In this document: piece after piece, positions 49,901-62,100 of the stretch
Layout: the number at the start of each line of letters is the position of its first letter
Numbering within the stretch: the first letter of the stretch is position 1
Source of the DNA: Globodera rostochiensis
Taxonomy: Eukaryota > Nematoda > Chromadorea > Rhabditida > Heteroderidae
Length of the DNA stretch: 64,000 nucleotides
Assembly: GCA_018350325.1 (NCBI GenBank)
Contig: JAEVLN010000016.1
Location: 1,612,044-1,676,043, forward strand
Direction: 5' to 3'
Position numbers and translations under genes: made by a program
The notes under the pieces: model-generated
What the model saw: the letters and a program-made list of their open reading frames with translations, nothing else
Database searches by the model: none
What the model was told of the DNA's origin: nothing

Positions 49901-52400
49901 ACCAAAAAAATAATAATATCATAATAAATTCATAAAATTCATTAGTTTCATAAATGCAAATTAAATTCAACATTTTTTGCTAAAAATATTATTTGTTTTT
50001 GTACTCTTTTCGTTTTGGTCGCGAAAATGGGCAAATAAATTTGTTTTAAATAATTAAAGGGTTGATATAATTTTCTTGATATTAAATCAGATAATCATTA
50101 TCGCAAATTCCAAAATTTTTGTATAGTTTTTTAAAAGTCAAAAAACATTTTTTACCTTAAAAAACCCAGGTAAATCCAGCGATCGCCATTTGTTGTCTTA
50201 TTTTTGTTTTTATCATTTTATCCTTTTAAATATTTAAAACTGTTTGAATAAAAAATAAAATCTCATTATTAAAAATCACAAAACTCAGATAAAAAAAAAT
50301 TTATTTAATAAAAATGGAATGATCGTATCGCCTATTAGATATTCTTTAAAAAAGTAAATTTAATTATATCTGATCTTTTAAAAGTTGATAATTGATGCGA
50401 GTACGCAATGCTGTTATTTATTAAAGATTTAGATTGAGTTTCTGAGTAACGAATAAAACCTTGCTACCTGCTTAAATGACCGCAATATCACTGATAAACT
50501 AATAACATAAATAAAATATTGAAAATCAATTCTCCAAACAGAGATATGATTAGATCATTTTGCGATAAATAAATATTAAAATTTTAAATCAAAATTTTAT
50601 TCCCGACTTAAAAACGCTAAAATCAAATAAAACTCTTAAAATCACGTAATGAATTTTTATATTACTATTGAAGTTGTAAAACACACAGTCATTTTTTAAG
50701 TGTAATAAACGAGTTGAATTGTTGATCAGGAAGTAGCGTCAAAAATTGATGCCATGATCGGAAATCAAAAGCAAAATAAAATTATTTTGTAAAATAAAAA
50801 AGCATTTAAATTCCGCATAATTCTTAATTGATATGCATTGTTTAAAACTATAAGATTAAAAAAAATGGAATAAACAAGTTAATGAAGCCACCAACTGATA
50901 AGGCAAAGAAGGATAACTAATCTCTTGTGCACGCAAGATAAAATCCCGCCGAAGTCATATTCTGCGCTTCGAATATTATAATATTAATAAACTATACTAA
51001 GAAAACTGCATATACCAATTCTACACAAATAAATCATATAAGTTAAAAATCTAATAATTATAAAAGTGTTCCAAAAGGGACACGACTCAGACCCTTTTTA
51101 AAACATAAAAATATTTAATTGTAACATGAAGAAATAACCAAAACACAGTTAAACTTCAAATAAATATTATTCCAATCCTTCGCTTAACACTCGGGATTTC
51201 TACGAAATTTAATTAGTGTGAAACTAAAGGGTTTCGTTGCCTGTGGCTAAATTCAATAAACTGAGACTAAAAATAATTGAGTTGAGAAACATTTCCTTTA
51301 TGTTACTCGATACCAAAGTACATATACTCATAAACAAGTGTATAAAAAGTTACCAAACGAAACTATGCCCGATTTAAATTCATTTTGATTCAAATTTGTT
51401 TAATTTCCTAATTTAAAATCAAAAAAACGACTTTATTTTTAATTTTTTATTTTAACTAAAAATTGCATTAAACAAAGAAGGGAAAGCTTCAATAAACGTT
51501 TAATGAAACACACAACATGCGCCTGAGTCTCAATATGCCTTGTGCCAACAGTTTTTCAAAAATAATAAAATACCCCAAAAATTTTAAAATATAAACTTTA
51601 AAGATATTAAAATAGAAAAGATACAAAACAAAATATTTGTAAAACTTAAAACTAATGCTGAATTTGCGGCCTAGATTCTATTTAAAAAAGGTAACTACAA
51701 AATTAAATAGAATTATAATTTTGTCCTTAAATAAAATTCTAATTTATTGTTGTTTTAAGATCAAAACAATTAAGTTGAAAATAATTAATATAAAACAATA
51801 GATATTCTTCGTTCACTACCATTATGTAAATACTAAAATAAAAAGATGGGCAATGCGCCAGGACAAAGAACGATCGATGTCTATTCATGTGAGAAAAGGT
51901 TAAAGAATAATTTGGTTTTGATAATATATTTATAAAATGTAATAATAATTTGACGGACCGATAGTCGTCGAATAATTTCTTTGATATCAACAATTTTAAA
52001 GCATATTTTAATTAATTTAAGTAGATTTTACTTGTTATTTTTAAATTATAAATAACAATTATTAGGACGTACCCTACAAAATATAAGTAAAGTCTAGTAA
52101 TTGCTTGTTCTTATGTTATGTTATCGGTCTTACATAAGACAGATTGGAGACAGCACCACCCCAGACCACATAGGCTGCGCATGATGTATGCTCGCGGCCC
52201 TTCAGCAGCCCTCTTATTATAATTTTTAAAAATGCGTATGATATGATTTGAAAATCAAATAACTATATAAAAAATTTGTACAAATTGTAAAATAAAGAGC
52301 AATGTGTAAAATTTAAAAGCGGAATTTTGAATTATTCCGCGCGTTAAACGAAAGATTCTTATTTAAAGTCACAGCATAAAAAAAACGTAAAAAACCAAAA
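46917..52400. other. A-rich stretch without a clear gene
   Basis: GC-richer islands lie near 46995-47045, 47940-48060, 48390-48450, 49085-49135, 49680-49730 and 52130-52215. The last, next to an A-to-T skew switch, is the place where a divergent promoter would be expected, but no promoter motif could be assigned. Open frames of up to 84 codons (for example 51739-51993, minus) have no supporting features. Confidence 0.45.
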
Positions 52401-54529
52401 ATTATTATTCCGCAATTTAAGCTACCGTTGTTCAACGACGTCGAAATAAGCGCGGTCGGCAATTAAATTTTTACCAAAAAAAGTTACAATAACTAATATT
52501 AAAATTTTTTTTGTTAATTTAAAGCTAACTTTAAGGTGTTAAAATTAATTATGACTAAATTGTTTAACTGTCGTTTGGAATACTCTCAATAAAAGCAGTT
52601 GTATTAAAGTTGTGTTTGGTTTTATCTTTGAATATAATGGGTTTCTTAAATTTTTGATTTTTTTTAAATGCCAAGATAATTTTTTTAATGTTTTTTTTAT
52701 TAAAAAACTTACTAATTATGATTTATTAAATTCTTTTTGTTGAATTCAAAATAATAACTTAAAATTTGTAATTTCTATCAGATGTATATAAATAGATTTT
52801 ATATAATCTAATTTATAATTTTTAGACTTATATTGGAATTTAAATGAACGCGTAGATTTCCATTATTTTTATAGGGAACCGAAGTTATGTAATTGACGCG
52901 CTTGGTGTGGTTCGCATCCATAAAACCACTGCACTCCAGGAGCTTCATAACAATCGTTTTTGACAGTTGAACTTATTTGTTTGTTAGATTTAATTTGTAC
53001 CTTTTATTTATTCTAATTAATTATTTGGCATTTAACTTTTTAATTTAATTTTCATTTCAAAGTTTAAAGCTTTGATTTTTAGGATTTTTTCTTATTTTAC
53101 TTTAACTTTAAAATTGTCAGAATGCATCATTTTTTGCGTTTCTAAACGCTCCTATTTAATTCATTTAAAAACAAAATTTTCGGTTATATTTAAATTACAT
53201 GATTAAATATCATTTTATCAATAAAAAGGCGTTTTAATCACTTAAAGTTTGTGTAATATAAACATACAATTCATTTTTTGATACACAAATATAGTATGAA
53301 AATTTTTACAGCCGTTTTCAATACTCCACTTTTAAATAAATATCTTTCGCTTTTTGCTGTTGTTTATCCCTATGCTACTATATTAATCACAGAGAAATTA
53401 AAAAGGACTTGCTATATAAAATTATGTAAATAATATTTTTATGAATGGTTTGTTTATTTTTATGCCATTAATCACTCGCAACAAAAAAATTTTGAGAAAA
53501 AACATTAACGCCATAAAAAAAGATTTGCAACGAGCTAAGATCCCGTTGGTAAGGCAACGTCTAAAAAGCTTGGAATTACTTAGAAATTATTATTATAATT
53601 ACCAAATTTCCAGTTTGTATTTTAGGCGGCTGCATCATTTCGTTAATTTTTCCGTATCCATGCATTATTATTCAGATGTATTTTTTAAGAGAATATTAAT
53701 TATATGGAAAATTTAAGAACGGCATCCCGGATTTACAATTTGTTTTAAATATTATAATTGGAACAAAAATGTATGAGTTTTGTTTGAATTTTACAATAAA
53801 TCTTAGATAAACATTTTATTAAATATTCTGTATTTTTTAATATTTACGATTTTATTAATTAATTTTAGAATCGTCATATTCTTTTGTTTTTCTTTACAAT
53901 TTAATTTAGGTTAGATTTTAATTTTTACAAGTTTATGAAAAACTTGAAAAAACTCAAATAAACGAATTATTTAAAAGCAAATGAATTTGAGGATTTATTT
54001 TGACACATTTTTAATTATCGATGAAATATAACCATGCTTGTGCAACAACCCTACTATAGAATGATTTAAGTCGTACTTTTCATTTCAATTCGCATATTTG
54101 TGATACGAACCCAAATTTAAATATTTTTATTGATTTTCATTTAAAGCAAATCATAATTTATTTTAACATTTATCCATTTTTAGTTGTTTAAATAAATTGA
54201 CTAAAATCTTTTGTTTCTAAACGTTCACTTTGGCATCTCATTTGCTCACAACCATTTTGCATTAATCGATATATCGGAAACCTCGAAATGTTTTAAAAAT
54301 AATTTCGTACTAAGTAATGAATTTTTTTTTAATGGCTAAATTCCCATTTCACGTAAAAATTAACATTTTACAGTAAATGGACGATAACAAAGTTTCGCAG
54401 AATGCATTGCACTTCACCCAACTACAAAAGTATTACAATTTAAAGAAACAGATTCTTGAAACGGCTTTAAATATTTTTTATACTCTAAAATTTAATAGTC
54501 CAAGTCTTAAAGGTTTACATACTAAGCAT

Positions 54530-54650
54530 ATAATCTCTCTTTTTAGCACACTATTTCTTTAAAAAATAAATGTTCGGAAATTAACTAAGACAATTTTTAG
54601 ATGAAGGTGCGTTCATGTCCCAATTCGCCGCCTGACTCTCTCTTTTCTAT
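54530..54650 (+). repeat. Single diverged 108-bp unit
   Basis: Contains CTCTCTTTTTAGCACACTAT, AAAAAATAAATGTTC and a diverged GGTGCGTTCATG block, then a second, partial CTGACTCTCTCTTTTC. It is the most divergent copy in the window and not at a skew switch. Confidence 0.85.
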
Positions 54651-54813
54651 GTTAATTTATTAAAAAAGTCGTTTTGCTTTGTGTTTTGGAAACGGACTTT
54701 TGATTATTTGAGTGATTTATAGGGGCCGAGAGCTCTTTGCATTTTGTTTTTTTGGAGAATTTTATTTTTACTTTAGTTATTTGAATATAATATTAAAGTG
54801 TTTTATTATAAAA

Positions 54814-54881
54814 ATGCATTGGCGTATAACAATCGCGTTTGCTGAGTCCTTGGGCGCGTTTGTTGCGCCGCAATATGGAAG
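54814..54881 (+). CDS. Candidate first coding exon
   Basis: An ATG after AAAA opens a frame of 22 codons plus 2 bases, MHWRITIAFAESLGAFVAPQ YG, ending at a strong donor (ATATGGAAG|GTGAGC). The island is much richer in G+C than its surroundings. The N-terminal residues are moderately hydrophobic, but this is not a convincing signal peptide. No second exon was identified. Family unknown. Confidence 0.3.
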
Positions 54882-55785
54882 GTGAGCAATGTATTTAGGT
54901 AATTAATCGAGATTTATTAAATGGTAGGCCAATAACTGCTTACGTTGCTCGAATTAGGATTTATAAATATTATTATAAAAAAGATATTTGAAATTTTTTA
55001 ATTTATCTATTTGTTACTTTATTTCCCATTTATTTGTAATTATTAATATTGTAAGATGCGAATCTGATAATTGATTTAATAAATTTGATTTTAATCATTT
55101 TTAATTTTAGCATTTAAATTAAATTTTATTTTAGAAATTACAACAAGACGAATCGTATTTGTGATTCGACAATTAAAAATTTGTAAACTTGTTATTAACA
55201 GTGTTTAATAAGAAATAATATGTTCGTGAATGTGTAACTTTTTCAACTTTATTTCTTTAATATCTTTTATGATGAATATTTTTATTGCACTTAATAACGA
55301 ATATTTAAAAAATAAATAATTCATAAAGTTTATTAAAAATTTTTGGTCCAATAAAATTTCCGCCTTTTACTTATGTTAGTTATTAAATCTTAACTTTTTA
55401 ATTGTTAAGTTTTGATTTTTTGTTTATGCGTATTAAATTTCCATAACTGCATTCACGCATGGCACGCTACGCTTCTGCTTACGCATAATGGCATAACATT
55501 TACGAACGTTAAATTTTTAACAATTTTTTGGCATTTACCAACAATATACTTATGCTTTTATTACTTATAATATCAAAAAATTTTATCATTAGATAACTCT
55601 TTTTTAATACAAATAAAAAAATGGGTTTTTTCTGTATTTAAGCGTTCTTTGATTTTGATTAATTATGAAAATTGCATTGATTATGTATATTTTCACTTAG
55701 GTTTAAATTTGCATAGATTTTGTTTTACTTAAATCTCGCAGAACTCGCCTTGCGCCTCAACTTTTTGACGATGACCATTTAAAAA

Positions 55786-55875
55786 AATCAAAGATTTTGC
55801 AACAATTAATTAAATAAAATTAGCAGTTGTAGATATTTCAAGGAACCCACGCAGTTTTAAATTTTCACTTTAAAG
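55786..55875 (+). repeat. Dispersed repeat, partner at 20227
   Basis: Diverged same-orientation copy of 20227-20318. Several indels separate the two. Confidence 0.75.
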
Positions 55876-57772
55876 ACTATTTTTGTATATGGCATTATTT
55901 ATTTAGGCTAAATATAACAAGTGAACTGAGCATCCCATTTGCTGTCAGCTACACATTGTCTTATGATTATAAATGAATATTTATTTATTTATTAAATTTA
56001 TTTTTCCTTGTTGAATGTATAGAAATTATATCGCCAGCATTAATTTGTGGCACAGCAAATCGTTACTAATTGAATATTTAATATCATAGTAGTTCATTTA
56101 TCTGAAATACTTTTTTTATATTGCTTAATCATACTGAAGAATTTTTAAAATAAATAAATACATTTTGCATATAATTGTCTTTTGGTGTTTCGATCTACTC
56201 CCTCTTCTCAAATCCTTTAAACTTGTCTTTTTATATGTCAAAAGTTTATATTTGCGTTTTGTAAATTATATTTTTTTAGTATTTTCGGGCAAATGTTTTA
56301 AAGGATAAAGAAATTTTAATTAGTACTAAAAATAATAAAAAAGAGAAAGTTAACTTCTTTTTATTAATTAGAGATACTAATTAGTTTATTTTGATTCTGC
56401 CTTTTAAGTTTTTAATTTAATCTTGGGCATGAATATAGCTTATTTTAAAATCTTATTTTTGTTTTTAATGAATTCAAATATTTTTATTTTATAATGTGTG
56501 CTTCGCATTAACTTTTTCTTCGCATAATCCCTTGTGGTAACGTGTCTTTTTATTTAAAATTGTTTTAATTACGTTATAATAATTTCTGTTTTAAAAAAAA
56601 CGTTTAAAAGCATTTGGTGAATTCTTTGAATACACTTTTTGTTTCATTACAATGTTAAAAATGTAAATTTTGAATTCCATTAAATATTTTACCTTCAGCT
56701 GGTGTTATGAAATTGATGCGTTGTCCAGTGTAGCAAAAAAAAAAAACTGAGTTTTGGGTAAATAATTTTTATTTTTCTTACCTTTCAACAACCATCTTCG
56801 GTCAAATTATATAACTTTTTTATTCTAAAGCCATTTTTCAGTATTTCTATACAAATCTAATAAATTTGAATAAACTTATCTAAGAAACTTTTCCATTTAA
56901 ATCCATCCAAAGGTTATAATGCGTTAAAAAATGTTTAGAAATTTAATTGCACTATTAGTTAACCATTCTTATATTATATTAATTGATGTCTTCTAAGTTA
57001 AAAAGGTTATTATTTATTATCGGTGTCCATTAAAAATTTGGAGTATTTTAATGGAATATTCACAGCACAGTTAAAATTTATGCTTCATTCTTTAATTGAT
57101 TATAATTATATGCAATATTTTTATTTTTAAAATTTATAAATAAACAAAACAAATTGAAGATTGAATTTTAATATTATTGTATTTTTGGAATTTGGTATTC
57201 TGAACTTATATGTATTCAAAACGGCCTTTATCCTAAAACAACATCCAATTTTTCGACATCCAGCCGATATTTTGTATTTCATTTCTATCTCTTTTAAAAA
57301 GTGCGTTTAAAACCATTATCAAATTGGCATGGATTAATTTTTGATAAATAAACAAGTCTTTAAACCCTCTGATACGGTCGAAAATGCTCTCAAAAGCGGA
57401 AGAAATAATTGCGAAATAATTTTGACAGTTTTTTGTTTATCAATTAATTTTAACTTAGATGCTTTTATATTACTTATGTTTAAATGCATAATATTTCGAA
57501 TTAATATTTTCCCTTCGTCCTATTTATGTTTTAAATGAATATTTTGCAAAAATAAAATACCTTTTTTTGTCATTTGTTTTCGTTTAAAAACGTTTAATTG
57601 GATTTGACTTGGCCCCGTAATTTTTTGAATATAAAAGAAAATATTTAAGAAGTAGATAATAGAAGCATTTTCATTAAGTCGTCATTTTTGAAGTGGTTTA
57701 TTGTTTATATATTTTATTGAATTTTTAAAGTATTGCTATAGGTATTATTATTTTATTATTTATATACAAATC

Positions 57773-57858
57773 CTCGACACCGATTTATGGCCTTTTTAAA
57801 GAAGCTTGTAGTTAAGAAAATTAAATTTTATGTTATAGATTTTTAGTTTTTGAGGACA
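57773..57858 (+). repeat. Dispersed repeat, partner at 13840
   Basis: Diverged direct copy of 13840-13931. The AT-rich part is conserved as well as the GC-richer part, which suggests a non-coding repeat. Confidence 0.75.
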
Positions 57859-58777
57859 ATTTTAAAAATCCTATTATTAAATGATAATTTACAAATATAA
57901 TGTCCAATTCACTCTCTTGAACCTCGTTGACGCTTGCTTGGCTGGCCCGTAACAGGTTCTTTCATTTGTTATAACATTGAAATTGAATTTTCGGTAATAA
58001 TTGAAATAAATTTATTTATTATATTTTAAAACCATTTTTTATCATTAGAAACGTATTGTTTACACTCAACAGATGATAACATTTTTTATTATTGTTTAAT
58101 AATAAATGCTAATTTAGCTCAAAATTAAATAATATTATTTTTTTATTTGACTCTAAACAAGAGACATTTAATTAAGTGACTATTATTTTTATCTTCTTGT
58201 TGCCTATATGTAATAATATCAATGTTTGACTTTAAATAAGAAATTTAGTGTTAATTTATTCCTTTAAAAAAATACATTTGAGCATCGCGAAAATTCAATT
58301 TTAACTATATCTTTAAATTGTATATTAACCGTTTTGTGTGTGCTTTACTAAATTGATTAATTATTTTATAAATGAATTCTTAGTTACTTAAAATCTAAGA
58401 CAAATTTTATTGTTATTTTGATTAATTCAATTTTTAATCAATAAAATTTTGTTCATTTTTATCTATTTGTTCAATTATGATTATTGAACTTAATATTAAC
58501 ATTTTGTTTTAATAAATTAGAAGCTTATGAGGACACTATGATTTTACACGTGTCATTTAAGTATAATTTATCAGGAGACTTAGTTGACAATTTTTATTAA
58601 TAAAATATTTTTTTTTTAAAGATTTTGAGGCGAAATTGATTTTTGAAAATTTTTGAATTTTCGAAAAATTGTTCGAATTCGGGTTTAGGGTTATAAATCG
58701 GGTCAAAATAGAGCTCAGCCTCGGATTCTACGGCCACGATAACCCTATAAAGTACCATTTTGTCGACATTTAAAACT

Positions 58778-58837
58778 CAGTGTCGAAACGCCCAGTGTCG
58801 AAATGTCCAGTGTCGAAACGTCCAGTGTCGAAAAGAC
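58778..58837 (+). repeat. 15-bp tandem repeat, 4 units
   Basis: Four consecutive 15-mers beginning CAGTGTCGAAA (58778, 58793, 58808, 58823), differing only in their last four bases. They sit at the end of a GC-richer block starting about 58670. They may be the edge of a larger mobile element, since CAGTG starts resemble the termini seen at 5.5 and 19.5 kb. Confidence 0.85.
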
Positions 58838-59236
58838 CTGTAGCCCTTTTGAACATTCTTTTACAAATTAACTTTCTTAATTTAACTGATTACGAGTAAC
58901 ACTCTAGACTGATTTCATTTCTGTTTCTTACAATTTCTTGTAAATCAAAAGAGCGCTTTTGGTTTAATTTAATTATTGATTTAATAGTTGGCTTTAACTT
59001 GCAGATTAAATTCCGAAATTTGATCGTTTTATTATTTTTGCATATTAGTCGCTAATCCCAAATTTTAGGGGTTTATTTATCATTTTTTGTTTACTACATT
59101 TTTTTTAATTCAAAGGAGACACTTTAAAAGCTCTCTGAATAATTTTTTTCTCAATCATTTGGTGGGGATTTTATTAGGTGGTATCCATTTGTTGATTTTA
59201 TGGGCTTCTGTTTTTATATTTTAAATGTTCGACTGA

Positions 59237-59377
59237 ATTAATCAATCGTTGAATGGCATTTGCTTCCAGACTCATTGCATTAGCTTAAACAATTTTTACC
59301 TAAAGAATTAATATTTTTATTAAATTTTATCAATTAAACCAATTGTCTCAGTTATCGTTTGGTATGCAGGACGCATA
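59237..59377 (+). repeat. Dispersed repeat, partner at 24411
   Basis: Diverged same-orientation copy of 24411-24521, somewhat longer because of an insertion before GCAGGACGCA. Confidence 0.7.
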
Positions 59378-61816
59378 CAAATACCATACTTATATTGCTT
59401 TTTGTGATATTAAATTATTTAGATCAACTGGATGGTTCTACGCTAAAAACAAAGAAAAATTTTGAAAAATGATCAACTAAACACCGCATTGGTTAAAATA
59501 AACATAAATCCTTGCCTTTATCTTTAAAAATAAATTTATTTATAAATTATAGAAGAAATTGATTTGTAAATTAAGTTTTCTCATCATAGTTATTTTATAA
59601 TATTTATATTTACAATAAATTTAACTCATCTGTTTAATATATAATTAAAATAATTGTGTATTTGTTTCCGGTTGCTTATTACGTTCCCATGCAAGCCAGT
59701 TATTTTATCTTTAATTGTTTTATAGCTAATGTTGTAAAGGTATATTTTGAGTTTGAAAGAGTTAATTTATGAATTGTAATTATTTATTGTTGCTGTGTTT
59801 TTTTTATCATTATATTTTGATTTTTATAGATAGTTTTATTTTTAGAGGTAATAATAATTAATAAATATTTCACTGCTCTTATATTTTTCATTTTTTTAAA
59901 ACATTAAAATTGAATTTTCTATTTGAATTTGTTCCATTTCTTGCCTTTTTATTATACAGGCAGTTGTGATTTCTTTAGCATTATCATATATTGCATATTT
60001 AAATTATTAAAATGTGTGTTTTCGTTTTTAATCTGATTCATTCGGTTGAAAATGGTTAAGGTTGTTTTGTTTTATTTTTGTGGTATTATTCAACTGTTTG
60101 AGATATTCAGATTTCATAACTGACGGCAGATTATTAATTTAGTTTTCTTGAAGGGGTAATTTGGTTATTTAGTAGTTCTTATAAAAGCTTATTTTTAAAT
60201 ACTGATGATCTTATTAATAATTTTAGAATGCTAATCATTGTCGTGATATTGTCCACTTGCATCCGTGTAAAATATCCATCCCAAACCTAAAATTTGGTAT
60301 TTACTTTTATCATGGCATTACTTTGTTTTATAAACTCTGAACATAATGTTTTCAATGGAGCAGACTCACATTATTCTTTTTATTTTAATTTTATTAATAA
60401 CACTGTTCGTTCAAACGATTTCTATAAAAAGGATAAAATAATTTTGAAGAAAAGCGACGTCTATCAATTTAAAAAATACCAATAATTTAAAACTATGAAA
60501 ACAAAATTTATTTTATCGGCAGCTACGAAATAAACAGGTTTCTGAATTATTTGAGTTTTATTGCCTTATTTAATTAAACTTTAATAATTTACATCGTTTT
60601 TCCTTTCAGTTTCTGATCCATTAGATGTGAAGTCTAGATGCAGTACTTTATTTGGCAGCTGAAGTTTCAAAGAAATATTAGCTATAAGTATATTTTTATC
60701 CTTTTTATTTTTATTTGTTAATTTTAATTTTTAATCTGTTTATTTTTTATTTATTTTTTTGTTTTATATTTTACATTGGTTATATTTTGTTTTTGAGTAT
60801 AATATTTAGAAATTCCTTTATAAATAATTTTGCTCGGCCTTCGGTTTTTGAAGAATTATTACGCTCCAGCCACCATTAGATACCTGTGGTTTGGCAACCT
60901 ATCTCGAACATTGCTATGTGAAGTCTTGCGAGCTTGCAATTAATTACTTTTTACTGACGCCTTCCATATTAGGGTTTCGTTTATGTTTATTTTAATATTT
61001 ATTTGTATTTTACTTTTTACATATGTGCATTGGAAAGGAATTATGTGATCTCTCATGTAAGGAATAAACAATATTCATCGCTATTTCCTATGATTTAAAA
61101 ATAAAGTTAACATTTCATAATCATCAACAACAAGGTACTTTAGCTATTTTAACGATGCGAAAGATTTTTTATACAAAGAAGAAAGTGCATCCATTTAATC
61201 TTTACATTCCAACTTTCATTTATTCAAATTCCCTTAACTTGTTTGAAAAATCTTAAGTATAATTATGTTAATATCATTATTATGCTTTTAGGCAGCATAA
61301 AATATAATTGCTTTCTCTTAATATTGAATCATCATTTAAGGTGACAAGCTCGTGTTCTGCACATTTAACGTGTACATATTCTTTGTGTAAAGAAAGTCTT
61401 TGGGGTTCCGCAATGCGCCGGGGAATGGCTTAATTGTTACCATATAAATTAATTCAAAAACGATGTATAATGTATAAGTAGAAAGATAACCAATTTATTA
61501 ATTTATATTTTAATTTGGTGTTAAATCCTTTATAATATTCCATATTATTAGACAATTTCATTCATAATATAAAACACCATTTATTAAATATTTGTTTCTC
61601 AGCAAATTTTTGTTGATTTAATTTGCAGGTATTTAAAATACTAATGTAGGGGCTTTGTGTCCACTTTTTCCAGATTATTTACTTATTTATCTAAAGTCTA
61701 AGAGCAACTTTAATTTCAATAAATACATATTAATACTTTTAAATTTGATTAAATTTTTGGTCAGAAATAATAGCTAATTTTGTTCCAAATTTTTTTAATA
61801 TAACAATTTTAAATTG

Positions 61817-62100
61817 TCTTCAAAAAATAAAATGTTCAAAAAAGTAACTAAAAAATTATTAGATGGGGTGCGTTGATAACCAAATTACTCTAACCGTTTG
61901 ACTCTCTCTTTTTAGCACAATTAAAAAAAGTAACTAAAAAAAATAAGATGGGGTGCGTTGATGACCGAATTACTCTAACCGTCTAACTCTCTCTTTTTAG
62001 CACATTATTTCTTCAAAAAATAAAAGGTTCAAAAAGTAACTAAAAAATTATTAGATGGGGTGCGTTGAACATTTTATTTTTTGAAGAAATAGTGTGCTAA
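61817..62100 (+). repeat. 108-bp unit cluster with fold-back end
   Basis: Three direct, partly deleted units (GATGGGGTGCG at about 61861, 61949 and 62054). Just after GGGGTGCGTTGA (to 62068) the sequence switches to the reverse complement of the unit: 62069-62100 equals the inverse of TTAGCACACTATTTCTTCAA and the bases after it. The result is a short inverted junction. Confidence 0.93.

Larger units (their letters stand above)
52400..61816. other. T-rich stretch with few bordered islands
   Basis: No complete gene. Apart from the listed repeats and the candidate first exon at 54814, GC-richer patches lie near 52890-52960, 55440-55500, 57910-57960, 58680-58840, 60840-60930 and 61380-61430. A 91-codon frame at 53441-53716 (+) is rich in Lys, Arg and Tyr and AT-rich in DNA; nothing else supports it. 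The 60294-60485 frame is similarly unsupported. Confidence 0.45.

Noticed and set aside
53441..53716. 91-codon basic open frame as a gene
   Set aside because: AT-rich codons throughout, no recognised motif, and length within chance for the T-rich strand.
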